Below, piece after piece: positions 33,185-43,822 of a DNA stretch of 64,000 nucleotides. The first letter of the stretch is position 1, and each line of letters opens with the position of its first letter. The DNA comes from Toxorhynchites rutilus septentrionalis (taxonomy: Eukaryota; Arthropoda; Insecta; Diptera; Culicidae): NCBI RefSeq assembly GCF_029784135.1, contig NC_073746.1, positions 950,136 through 1,014,135 of the forward strand. The letters run 5' to 3'. A model generated the notes under the pieces. That model did not search any database. It was not told where the DNA came from and saw only the letters and a program-made list of their open reading frames with translations. The translations under genes and the position numbers were made by a program.

Positions 33185-33550
33185 TCACATGAATGTATTT
33201 TTAAATTCCCAGAGGAACTGGCAGATTATTTTCCAGCAATGATCCGGAACTTTCCGGAACTTTCTCGATGCTGAATGGCATCCAAACGGAAAGAATTCCG
33301 CGCGTGCATGTGTCGATCCTTCGCCGTCCACCTCCTCCAGCACGTTAGGCAACGATGTTGTCTTGTCGATGTTCTCACGAAATTTCCAGAAATGATTAGA
33401 TCTTTCCGGAACTTTCTCGATGCGCGTGTATGTGTGTGTGTAGCGATGTCTTCCCGGGGAACCGTTTGTGGCATCACTCTCCTCCTGATGGATTTCCTTC
33501 AGGCCTAAAGTGCACAGGCTCTTGGTGACACCGTTCATTCGCGCTTTCAT
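33185..33550 (-). CDS. 121-codon ORF downstream of the repeat's promoter
   Basis: ATG at 33550 lies about 63 bases downstream of the predicted start site at 33613. The protein begins MKARMNGVTKSLCTLGLKEI and is hydrophilic, with many Lys, Arg, Glu and His and no recognisable domain. Part of it is translated from the internally duplicated DNA (REFRKVPE-like phrases occur twice), which suggests it grew by duplication. In the second copy (50218-50795) this region is deleted. It may be a real small product of the repeat or just an open frame in the transcript. Confidence 0.25.
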   Translation of the reverse strand: MKARMNGVTKSLCTLGLKEIHQEESDATNGSPGRHRYTHTYTRIEKVPERSNHFWKFRENIDKTTSLPNVLEEVDGEGSTHARAEFFPFGCHSASRKFRKVPDHCWKIICQFLWEFKNTFM

Positions 33551-33609
33551 GATAAACGAAGAGCTTCACCACAACAGCGACAACATGCTCCAATCGCTGT
33601 TCAATTAGA

Positions 33610-33645
33610 ACTGAGTGGATTTCCGAGCGGCGCTCGCTTGTATAC
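33610..33645 (-). promoter_or_regulatory. TATA plus initiator core promoter inside repeat
   Basis: On the minus strand TATACAAG (33645-33638) is followed 32 bases on by TCAGTT, the arthropod initiator, with +1 near 33613. Between them is CGAGCGCCGCTCG, a near-palindrome. The second copy at 50541-50506 has the better TATATAAG with the same spacing. Confidence 0.55.
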
Positions 33646-33893
33646 CGATTGGTGATTTCAATAGCCTGTTTTGAAAGCAATTTTAAGACTATTGAAACAA
33701 ATTTTTGGATCAAAAAGTAACAAGTATGGAACGCGTAGACATTTTATCTTTCGAATGAAGTGTTTATTATACCATTTCGTTCAGTTGTTTAGGAGCTATT
33801 AACGCTCAAAATCTCGGTCTCCGGCGTAACGCTTTCGTTTTCGAAACTTTGATTTTACACCCCGGTATAGGAATGAAAGACGTAGTCCTACGT

Positions 33894-36799
33894 CAAAAAA
33901 CTGAAGCATGTTCCACCAGACATATTTCCATAATCGACGCGATACCTTAACCGAACGAGATTGTATCAAAATTTGGCAACAGAATCTTAACTAAAACTAA
34001 AAATGATAAGAACTGTTACAAATGATACGTTACATTGAAAATTCGTTGCGGTATTAATTCCCCCTCGTAAACGTAATCGGTGTTTGAGAAAAACATACAA
34101 AAATCAAAAAAACATACAGGTATCTTTGGTGATAGAGTGGAAACATGTTTCGAAGATTGCTCGATCAGATTAACGGATAATGTTCACTAAGAGCCTCCAC
34201 AAACTGCAGACTTATTATCGGCCGATAGTTTGGTGAAGTTGGCCTGCTAGTGCAAAAACTAACCCAACTGAATCGGTGCAATGTGCGCCCATGCATACCT
34301 CTCCGTACTGATTAAGAAGCCGACCAAACTGTCGGCCAATTCAAAGTCTGCAGTCTGCGAGGGGTCTAAAAATGCATATTTCAAATGGTTGAAAGAAAAC
34401 GAATTTTGTTCACTTGGTCCGTTCCATAAACCAAACAACATCGAATATCACCCAGTTTCCAATATCTAGTCCACCACGGTATCGATATGACCTTGTTTTT
34501 TTTTCCAAACTAGGAAGCACTGCCAATAGCTGTTGCTGCTGATGGTGGTGACCTGCATGGATTGACAATGTGTGCTTTCGTTTGTCGAGGTAATAATATA
34601 GTATTGTGGTGCCCAATGATTCAATTCAATAGCCACCCGTAGCCATCACAACAATACTCCATGACCATACTCCATCATCACCGAAATCATCGTCGTCATC
34701 GCAGCCATTCTGTCATCCACCGCTGCTCGTGGACACGATCCATCGCTGTGTTCGGTTTGGTATGGTTTGGTTTAATTTCACATATCGGTTTTTCGAAATC
34801 GAAATTGCCTCGAAACGGCAAGGTGCAAGAAATAACAGGCGAAATGAGTTCTTATTGGTAGTTTATTTCGCCGGTACAAGACGCGTTTGTTGCTGCTTGT
34901 TAGTGTGCTTCAGGTGATCAGCGCTATTGCCGTTGTGGCCGGATGAGTGAAACTTTGTTTACAATTGTTTTTCGGTTAATTTGAGCTGAGGAATTGCGGA
35001 TGACGTAGTATTATTCCATGCGTTTGTTTTTTAGATAGTCAAATAATGAAAACGGTGAGCGGTTTTACTTTTTTCATCTAATTTATCGATTTTTTGTGGT
35101 AAGTACTGATATGATTGATTTCAATCTCCGCAATATTCGTGATTGCAAATCAATAAGTTTCATGTGGCAATGTTATAATTAGCGCAGGAAGTTGAAAAGT
35201 TCGACTGATGGACCGATTCGAATTTCGGTAGCCTTGGCTGAATCGAAAGCGGTTTGTAGATGATTATTCGGAGGTAATCATTGGTTAAATTGCTGCACAG
35301 CCTTGGGTTAGTATGATTATACGATTTTCGAATTTATTTCTTCATTGCATAAGAAATTAACAAAAACCGTACTGTTAATTTTCAGAGATATGGGCGAGGT
35401 AAATTTTTTACTTCTGCCAGTCAATTTGAATTAAAGTAGCTCTACATAGTTTAGATGTGGCAATTTGAGAAGCATACCGTTATATTTAAAATTGTAATTA
35501 CTGCATTGAGTTTTTGTTGAATATATCCGTAATATTACCCATCATAACCAATGGGTGTTGGTACCTTTCAATTGCACTTCCATTTACCTACGGATATCGT
35601 AAGTCAAATGTATCGGGCTTGAGCTTTTTTTTCAAAGTTCAACGAATTTTAACGTACTGTGTAATTTTATGTAAAGCTACATACCACGTGCATCGATTTC
35701 TCTCACGCGAACCCAAACGAAAACAATACCACTGCACATTCAAATAAAAATGCGTATTTGTTCATTTCACTAGAACAAAATGCACTCAACTCACTAACTA
35801 ACTCACTCATCTGACCAATTGGCCGTTTTGGTGGAGCAAACACACCTCCCAACAAAACAATCGGTTGTTCATTTACAGTTGCAATGTGCATCGTCTAGGT
35901 CTCTATAGCGTCTATTTAGTGTAGAAAATGAGCGCTTTTAAATATTCCATAATTTCCATTTGGTGCAGTCTAGCATCGCAGAACGAGTTACTTGTTGGGA
36001 AAGCACAAAGGGCTTATTATTTGTGCTTCACCCCGGGAGGAATCGAACGTATACTTTTGCATCACCCACACTTTGCTCATTGAATTTTTGCAACTTAACG
36101 CCGCCGGAGCCTTAATTGTCTCCGCTCCTTGGCCCCCTCCCCGCCGCCACAACATATGTGCATTATTATGTTGGGTAATGTCAGTCGCGAACAGCCTTCT
36201 GTCTCGGTGTATTATTTTATGTGTTTTCTATTTTCCTCGCAAGAAGGCGTCGTTGTAGCATGACATCCCCAACAATGGCAGGCGGAGCAATCTCGGCGCT
36301 TATCTAACGGAGATTATCTAAATCCGATTTGGGACACCATTTATGACGGCGATAACATCGAATGGTGTGTGTTGAAAATCTGGCGCAGTGCAGCGCCGCG
36401 TTGATGGAAAGGAAAATGAAATTATTATTAATGATTGCATTGGAAAAGTAGCATCTGCTGCTGCAGCCGCTGCATCGGAATGCAATGTTAAGCCTCAATT
36501 TGTTTGCGTTTCTATTGGTTACTGCACATAGAGTGGAGTGAAACGACAATATAATAATTATTGCCGGTCGATATGACGTGATGGGATCCATGTCCCTCGT
36601 TTCTTCGTAGAAATGTTGTCAATACTTTTCACTTGATTCTCAATATTATTATGACAGAAGAATAAATTCATTACTTTCGACTGTTCGTCCTCTGTTTTAG
36701 CTTTTTTGCAGCATGTGAAGTGTATTGCACCATGTTAATTAATTTGCAGTGCAATATAACAAATATAATTTTGAGAAAGTTTTTCTGGAAGGACAAAAT
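33894..36799. other. Long unassigned stretch
   Basis: No transposon motif or shared repeat was recognised. 34640-35060 is GC-richer with (CATC)-like runs and could be a leader exon or regulatory sequence, but no donor with a full consensus was found. Frames are short. Nothing else supported. Confidence 0.3.
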
Positions 36800-37210
36800 T
36801 ATTTCGAGTTCTTCAAAGGTCACAGAAAATCTCACGCCCCCAGTTTCTGATCGAACTATTCGCCAGAGAGTTGCTGAACATGGGTCTGGAAATTTTATGG
36901 TTTGCGAAGTTTTTCATAAGCCGGAGATGAGACTCTTGTAAAAAACATATAACCGATAGAATTATTACTGTCGATTGACTAACTGCCGAAATTTACGAGG
37001 TTTTTTTTCATTAAAACAGACCCGAAAAACACGTAGTAATCGATAAGACAATGATCTTGTACCCAATATAAGCCCGGATTTAAGCTTCATTGAGAAATTG
37101 GATTGATTGCCGGTGTCGAGACTATACCAAACAGAACTTCTAAGGCTCTGGAGAGAGCTTGAGAAGATCTTGATCTCCAGCGTCGGGAAAACCTCGTAGA
37201 GAGAAATCCG
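36800..37210 (+). pseudogene. Very degraded Tc1-like transposase remnant
   Basis: One frame gives VSDRTIRQRVAEHGSG (like the second helix-turn-helix of Tc1 transposases). After stops and an apparent large deletion, NISPDLSFIEKLD recalls the SPDLNPIENLW box, which carries the last catalytic acid, and LWRELEKILISSVGKTS recalls the C-terminal end. The middle of the catalytic domain is missing. Similarity is by motif wording only. Confidence 0.4.
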
Positions 37211-38055
37211 AACCTCCTATAGAAGGTACTTAAAATGAAGGCAATACCCAATGATTGCTGATAGGCCTCATATTCATTGGGTTGAGTTTTTCGCTGTTTT
37301 ATGAAAGGAATCTAAATGTTTTCATCTCAAATCACCGAATTTCGTCAATCCTACTGTCGATTATCTTTTGTGTCTTTGAAGTGCTGTGATAAATCCAAGT
37401 TTTATCAATAGTTTTGGATTGAAGCCAAAGTCTTTCCGTCACTGAGTCATTGAGAACATTCCAACTTTTAGTGAATCGTTTATGTTACTTGGACGGGACG
37501 CAGACAGGAGACCAAGACGGTTTCAAAACGTCTTCGGGAAAACTGTATGTACCGGTTGGCAGTCAGGATATAGCATATTGAATATCTTTAAGAGAACAAG
37601 GAGACGGGCTTTTTTGTCGTCGATTTCTATACAGCCTATACAGTCAACAGCTGTATAGAACCATAGATGAACACATCTATACGATAAAGAGTGCGGTGTA
37701 CGGTTTTTAGTTGGCTGTCGAAATCGTTTGAGATTCACAGAATATTTCAACAAGGCTACCACGTTTGTTATTGAACGTGGCACACAAAAATATTATTCCA
37801 GACTTGATTTGAACATGCGAAATATCACCTGCATAAACATTTTTGCGATATTAGCCTTCCCCGTATCCCTCCGAGGACAAGCGTGGATATTTTCATATCC
37901 CTCGCCCTGTTGCCCATGTGGACATTTTATTTTATTAGAGTAATGATGGAAATAACTAAATTGTGCCCATTTTCAACAATTCTTGAGCTTTACTGATTTT
38001 GATTGCCAATCGAATAAAAATGAATGGTTTTTGGGCCAATAAACAAATTGTATAT
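37211..38055. other. Unassigned DNA
   Basis: No gene or repeat partner recognised. Confidence 0.3.
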
Positions 38056-38059
38056 AATC

Positions 38060-38330
38060 ATTGCCACCCTAATGTGGATAGCGTGGTCGTGTAAAACATC
38101 CTTGCATTCCAGCCGGCCTTGGTTCGATCCCCTTTAACATCGTTTGGACTTTTTTTTTTGGGTACAATCCCAAAAGAGATGAAAAAAGAAAAAGAGATGT
38201 CTGCTCCCATATATACAAACATTTTGAAGATAAGATGATTTTTTTTGCTCATTTGATGGTTCAGGACACGAAAAACAATTTTTTCTGTCGAAGATGAAAT
38301 GTTTTCTGGCAACGCTAGTTTGGGTGTACT
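38060..38330 (+). repeat. tRNA-derived SINE, plus-strand copy
   Basis: A tRNA-like head has GTGGATAGCGTGGTCGTGTA as A-box region and GGTTCGATCCC, a canonical B-box, 47 bases later. It is followed by a poly(T)-rich spacer and a body ending agatgaaatgttttctggca then acgctagtttgggtgta. The same order occurs inverted at 39496-39775. The internal boxes would be used by RNA polymerase III. Confidence 0.75.
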
Positions 38331-39495
38331 TTTTGAATGTTCTAATTTAGTGCACCTGTGTCAAATCAGGTGTTCAAATGTTTCGAAACATGTAGTTGAA
38401 ATTGTCTTTGGATATTTTCACCGATTTACATGTTTTAGAGTTTCATAAAATCCACTATTCGCAATGACGCCCCTCATTTGAGCTAACTTTTAATCAATCA
38501 CCAGATGATTATTTGGTACGTATTCAGACCATTTCTGGATTTATTTATATTATATTTGGATATATTTGGGGAAATGGAAGATTCGAAATATGATAACATG
38601 GTCTAGCCAAGCCAACACATTTCTTGTGTCGAATTGGGTTGTTTCGACTAGGCCCAAAGGAAGTATACTAAATTCGATCTGGCGACATACATACAATATA
38701 AGGTATAGACACGAACAGACAAAAAGCGATTAGTTGTATTCATATCTTTTTTATTGAACATGCTATATTTCCTTGCCCCTTTCGATTTTTTTATTATTGT
38801 CGATCTAAGAAGTGCACTCAATCGTCGCTTAATTGTGATCCGCTGAAGATTCGTAGCCACGACCATGCTCACAATATCAGCACAAAACGAATCCACGGAG
38901 TTTTTCAGAGTTGTAAAAGGTCGAAATAGTTCGGTAAGCCTATTTTGTTACAACTGATTACTGTCACATCACACAGATCACATGTTTTTGTTTCGTGCTT
39001 GAGACTGACACTTCGTAGTTGCTCTCCGTGATTAACTTGAACCGGCGAAATTTCACAAGTGATGTGATTATGTAAACGCGGTGAAATGAATTTCAAAAAT
39101 TTCAATACTAAGCGAACGATCCGACAATATATTTCGTGCTTCGTGGCATCACGAAATTTTTTATTTTTCACATACAATCGATGGCGGAGAATTTCTGTGG
39201 GCACCTGAGAAGACATCCAGAAGAAGACTGCTGAGAGAATATCTCTTCATCGAAACGATCCGACTATGTATCCCATAAGAGAGAATCGTTTGGCGAATTT
39301 TCTTATTTTCAACACACTTTTGCGCAAACCGCCGGCGGAGGATCCCTATGCTATGGCCAGCCTCAAAAGTCTACACACGGAATACTGTATCAAAACGATC
39401 CGACGATATATTATATGACTTAAACCGGCGGCGTATGATCGCATATTTTTTGTCTTGTGAACCCAAAGGTCTGAATGAGAGCAATATCTACACCC
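38331..39495. other. Unassigned DNA between two SINE copies
   Basis: No gene supported. Phrases such as 'aacgatccgacNatatat' recur near 39115, 39260 and 39395, a weak local repeat. Confidence 0.3.
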
Positions 39496-39775
39496 AAACT
39501 AGCGTTGGCAGAAAACATTTCATCTTTGACAGAAATAATGCCATTTCGTCAAATGCACAAATAATGAGCTGTTTTAATAGCGTGAAAAAGATTTGTATGT
39601 ATGAGAGCAGACATCTGTTTCTTTTTTATTTGGATTGTGCAAAAAAAAAGTCCATACGACGTCAATGGGAATCGAACCAAGGCCGGCTAGAATGCAAAAC
39701 TGTTTCGTACGACCACTTTATCAATATAGCTATGAGTGATGTTGTATAAATGCGTGATAATATTAAACCTCATCA
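39496..39775 (-). repeat. tRNA-derived SINE, inverted copy
   Basis: On the minus strand it has the gataaagtggtcgtacgaaa head, GGTTCGATTCCC B-box, poly(T) spacer and aagatgaaatgttttctgcc ending of the copy at 38060. The two lie head-out about 1.2 kb apart and could pair if co-transcribed. Confidence 0.75.
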
Positions 39776-39929
39776 TAAAATGAAGTTGGAAAATGTTTTC
39801 TACGAAGAAAAAGAAAAGCATGAATGAGAATAGATATTTCTCTCTGTTTGGGCCGTGTATTTGACAAACTATGTTTAGCCTGTTTCGCTCGCTTATATTG
39901 GCTCTAGCATATATAATATATTAGAGTAT

Positions 39930-41067
39930 CAATAAATGTATGGAAAAAAGTGACCCTCGAATTTTCATAGCGAACTTGATTAAAAATGTTGATTCCCCCG
40001 AAAAACTACCCTATGCAAAATATCAGCTCAATCGGACTTCATTTACTAGTGTCGCACAGCGGTCCAAGTTTGAGTTTTTTGAAAACCGAAAAATCACCCA
40101 AGGGGGGAGTAAAGGAAATCGGGGTCTTCGAAAAAAAAAATTTTGATGCCAAATGTCTTGAAATTGTATGAAACGTCGAGATCTAGTGTCATGGCATCCC
40201 GATTTATTAAATAAAATGAGCCGAAAAATAACAGAAAATGCTCTACTCTCCAATACGTGTCATTTGCTTAATATATATTAGAGTGCCAATGAAAATGGCC
40301 ATCTCGAATTTTCAAAGCGAACTTGATTAAAACTGAAATCGGGGTTTTCGAAAAAAAATTGTTGATGCCAAATGTCTTGAAATTGCATGAAACGTCGAGA
40401 TCTAGTGTCATCCCGAAAAAAAAAAATTGTCAAAAATCGACACTCTGGGTCGTTTTCTCGGAATACGAGGCACAACGTATGGTTTTGGATGCTAATGAAA
40501 ATCGTCATATCGACTTTTCAAACGGGACTCCCTAGGAAATGTTGATTTACACGATAAAATACCCGCTGTAAAATATTGGCTCATACGGACTTCATTTACT
40601 ATTGTCGCAGATCTCAAAATTTTAGTTTTTTGCAAATCGAAAAATCACCCAAGGAAAATCGGGGTTTTCAAAAAAGATTTTTGATGCCAAATGTCTTAGA
40701 GTTGCATGAAACGTCGAGATTTACTGTCATCTCGAATTTTTTTTTGCCAGAAATTGATTTTTCGGCACTTTTTTTTGTCTGAAAAGTCGATTTTTGACGA
40801 AATTTTCTTTTTCGTGATAGCAGTAAAAACTCAAACTTGGACCGCTGTGCGACACTAGTAAATGGAGTCCGATTGAGCTGATATTTTGCATAGGGTAGTT
40901 TTTCGTGGGAATCAACATTTTTAATCAAGTTCGCTTTGAAAATTCGAGATGGCCATTTTCATTGGCACTCTAATATATATTAAGCAAATGATATACACGT
41001 ATTGGAGAGTAGAGCATTTTCTGTTATTTTTCGGCTCATTTTATTTAATAAATCGGGATGCCATAAC
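39930..41067. repeat. Modular repeat block with a ~140-bp inverted repeat
   Basis: Modules with the order gcgaacttgattaaaa, ctatgcaaaatatcagctca, atcggacttcatttactagt, cgtcgagatctagtgtcat occur forward at about 39950-40195, partly at 40320-40420, forward at 40500-40740, and inverted at 40740-40960. In addition 40190-40330 and 40920-41067 form a nearly perfect inverted repeat (aaataacagaaaatgctcta, gcttaatatatattagagtg and flanks). Related modules are at 28070-28600 and, as a short piece, at about 41640-41700. No coding capacity. Confidence 0.75.
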
Positions 41068-41084
41068 ATGTGCTAAAAATTGTC

Positions 41085-41504
41085 TTTGAGTGTACGAGCT
41101 GCACAGAAGTCTCGGCAAAAAGTATACGGTACACCATTGGCGAAAAATTTGGCGACTTCGACTGTTTACCATATCCTGAGATCCCAAACAATTACTCGCT
41201 ACACTGAGCTAACGGGATGCCGCATAAAAGTTCTACTGTTCTCACCAGTACATATGCAAAACATTGGAAAAAAAACATAATAAAGTGCAGAAAGAAAACA
41301 AAAGCCCCGGAATACACTGATAGACAGATTTCGACGCAGCAATCCCAATGCCGCTGGTCGAAGAAAAAATATTCCGGAACATGTTTAGTTTTAGACAACG
41401 AAAGTTACTTCCTTCTTTGGAAGACACACGTTCCCGGAAACGATCGATACTATTCCAAGAATAGTTCTACCATGTACACTTTGTTTATTGGCCCAAACAA
41501 ATAA
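41085..41504 (+). pseudogene. Tc1/mariner transposase remnant
   Basis: The second half reads KCRKKTKAPEYTDRQ, then KKYSGTCLVLDNESYFLLW, then VPGNDRYYSKNSS, the wording around the first catalytic Asp of a Tc1/mariner transposase (LVLDNESYF). The upstream part (SVRAAQKS, TSTVYHILRSQTI) is in another frame and looks like the HTH region. It ends in TAA at 41504, before the second catalytic Asp. No terminal repeats were identified. Confidence 0.65.
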
Positions 41505-41912
41505 CCTGTGCCAAGCTTTAGCTAAACCGGACGTGATTTAGGGGCGCCTCAAAGCGCTCTATGTTTTGATATTTGAATCCATGAAAATCTTCCAAAGTGA
41601 TGGGGTGGTTTTACCCGCACAAAAAAATCGATGATTTTTTTTTTGATGCAAAATGACTTAGAAATGTATAAAACGTCGAGATCTGGTGTAATTTGATATT
41701 ACGAGTACAACGACGAGTTTTGGTAGAAGTACTAGGAAATTCATAGCAAGAGGAAATTGTAAAGGGTCAATTTGAAAATCAATCAATGAAGAGTTCTGCG
41801 ATCGGACCAACGAACATTCGCTTAGTAAGAAAATGTGAATATTTGAAGGTATTGATAACATAAAATCCACTTTGGGCGGGACGACGTTTTCCGGGTCAGC
41901 TAGTGAAATATA
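41505..41912 (-). repeat. Repeat with CTAGCTGACCCGG start, inverted
   Basis: The complement of 41912 begins CTAGCTGACCCGGAAAACGT, continues ttttcttactaagcgaatgt, and matches the first ~100 bp of the repeat at 49313 and the first ~30 bp at 29528. A piece of the 39930-type module (cgtcgagatctggtgta) lies within at 41670-41690, so this is a composite. Confidence 0.55.
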
Positions 41913-43059
41913 AGTTTAAACATACATTTGAACAGAATGTGATACTGCACATTATCATTTCAGAGAGGTATTTCTAAGCCATGGTTCAAGCACTCTGGTT
42001 TGGCTGGACAAAATCAAGACTTTGCTTTTGGAAAAAGTATACTCGTGCAAAGATTGTTGGAAACTGATTTATATTTCTATTAATATTACAGATTTGTATA
42101 GGTTTTGTGACTGCTCCTTCTGTTGTTGCTAACCAGACTCCTAGCCTCAATCCATGTCTACGGGCTGCTCACTCAAATACAATGCGTTTAAGAGTGTTTT
42201 TGAATGCGCGTTTGCTTCAGTTCAGTTGTGTACCTTTCAACATGGTTACATTAATCTTTTCCATAGTTTTCTGATTTGGATGATTTTACTCAGATCCTAA
42301 AGTGTGGATCTTCTAAAGTTTCAACCCGAATTAAAATCGATGGAAGCACTTCGATCGACTGCGTACAGCATATAGATTTTGAATGAGATTTGTAATGCCA
42401 ACCAGCACACGTACGTGTGTAAGTATATGCACATAAATACTGGGCTTTAACATTTTATATAATACGAACAGTCTCAATAACACCGATTGATTTATTGGGA
42501 TGGTTTCCTCCGGTGTTTATTTTTGCACTAAAAGCCATTTCACGAGCTCCATTCAAAATTTACAACTATATAATACCCTAGACACACGCGGCTTGAGCCT
42601 GCGTTGCTTACAAAATGCAATAATGTATCGTTTTCAACTCAACGTTAATTATTATTCCTCCGAACGATTAGTCTTCACTTTCCCTCGCGTTTGTTTTCTG
42701 CGAACTTCAGCTGTGCTGTACCATTGGGGTACCATTGCCACTGTCTACTGGAATGTGATGTATGGATTTGTGTGTGGATTTGGAGATTGAACTCTAGTGG
42801 CTGCTTCATTTTGATTTGCGCGAGAAAGTTAAAACCCTGTATCGATCATCTTCGAATCGACACGTGAGGTTCGTGTTCGCGCCAAAAAATTAAACCAGCA
42901 ACAAGTGGTGCGGTGCTGCTCTGAGAGCGTAGGAGGGACGGTGGAAGGCAATTGAAGATTTTTTTGTTTGTTATTTTTCTTTTTGCTTGTATGTCTGTTT
43001 CTACGAAACTGATTCAAATTACCTCCCTCTCTCTCTCTCGTCTTGTGGTATACTTCCAG
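41913..43059. other. Unassigned DNA upstream of the candidate exon
   Basis: No repeat or gene recognised. From about 43022 a CT-rich run (ctccctctctctctctcgtc) precedes TTCCAG|G at 43059, so a 3' splice site is possible here; alternatively this is the upstream edge of a promoter. Confidence 0.3.
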
Positions 43060-43816
43060 GTGCGGTCTAATATAGGAGAGCTGTGATCTGCTGTGTCGGT
43101 CTTTTGCACCGTTTTGGGATTCCTTTGCAGTAGAGCAGCCCCCTTCAGCCCGCGATGAAGGAGAAGGTGATGATAGCGCCGCTGAAAACGCGATGTCGGA
43201 ACCGTAACACGAGAGCCCGTCTGCTGCTTAGCGTTGAAACGCGATTGAAGGAAGAAAAAGCCATCGTCGCCAGGCTCCAGTAAAACACGTCGCCTCGGCC
43301 TATGGTGCAGAAAGTGAAATTAAAATTTTATTCACAGTTTCTGTTGTTGTTGTTTTATGCCGACGATGCTCGAATCGTAGGTAGCAAGTAGCTAGAAAAT
43401 TGGTTTGGTAGAAAATTTAAGACGCGTTGCTATTGGTCTTTCGAGAAGACGCAACTACAGGAAACTACTATTGAAAAGTGAATCGAATTGTTTTGTGGCT
43501 GGTGTCTGAAACGCAATAAGAAAAGTAGGGAAACAGGGAGAGTGAAAATTAGATCAATCGGTGAAAAATCAGTGTCAGTAGAGGAAGAGAGAAAGTCGAA
43601 GAAAAGAAGAAGTAAAATATTGCAATCAGCGAAAATGTTGAAAATTCAAATGCTCGAACAAATCGTGACCAATGAGAACGTTCTGAATGATGATGCGGGC
43701 GGTGGAAGTGCAAGTGGTGGATCTTACAATACCAATATCAACCCTTCCGGAACATCGAAGGATGTGAATGACGAAACGCGAAGTCTGAACCGAAACAACC
43801 GTTTATCGCCTCAAGG
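43060..43816 (+). other. Candidate host exon, mostly 5' untranslated
   Basis: It begins after a pyrimidine tract and AG (43058-43059) and ends at a GTACGT donor (43817). The segment is GC-rich early, strongly purine-rich at 43490-43640 (exonic-enhancer-like) and free of known transposon motifs. Its last 182 bases are open from an ATG. This is the best-supported host-gene fragment in the window, though not proof of transcription. Confidence 0.45.
43635..43816 (+). CDS. Candidate first coding exon, unknown protein
   Basis: ATG at 43635 (context gaaaATG) opens 60 complete codons and two bases before the donor, giving a phase-2 intron. The start reads MLKIQMLEQIVTNENVL, then a Gly/Ser-rich stretch (GGGSASGGS), then Asn/Ser/Thr-rich sequence to LNRNNRLSPQG. 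Composition is that of a disordered N-terminus of a regulatory protein; no domain is visible. The frame is open upstream to about 43488 but without an ATG. Downstream exons were not found in the window, consistent with a very long intron. I do not recognise the gene. Confidence 0.42.
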
Positions 43817-43822
43817 GTACGT
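43817..43822 (+). other. Splice donor candidate GTACGT
   Basis: The junction reads CAAGG|GTACGT, with all six intronic bases fitting the insect donor consensus. Confidence 0.42.

Larger units (their letters stand above)
31511..33893 (-). mobile_element. Dispersed repeat carrying a pol II-type promoter
   Basis: On the minus strand it starts TTTTGACGTAGGACTACGTC (33893), passes a TATA/Inr pair (33645-33610), a 121-codon frame (33550-33185), an internally duplicated part, and ends past acgatagtcctacgtc (about 32035), with related sequence to 31511. 50218-50795 is a shorter copy matching both ends of it. Internal duplications: 'gaggaactggcWgattat' occurs near 32335, 32530, 33020 and 33220, and the 32580-32660 segment recurs near 33265-33345. 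The GACGTA..TACGTC core at the start is itself palindromic. The mobility mechanism is unknown. Confidence 0.6.

Noticed and set aside
38060..38145. tRNA gene
   Set aside because: A- and B-box wording is present but no complete cloverleaf; body and inverted partner show it is a SINE. Same for 13716-13795.
38665..38685. Fragment of the I-clade LINE (ctaaattcgatctggc)
   Set aside because: Only about 16 bases match (to around 53810-53830 on the other strand) and flanks do not align; too short to call.
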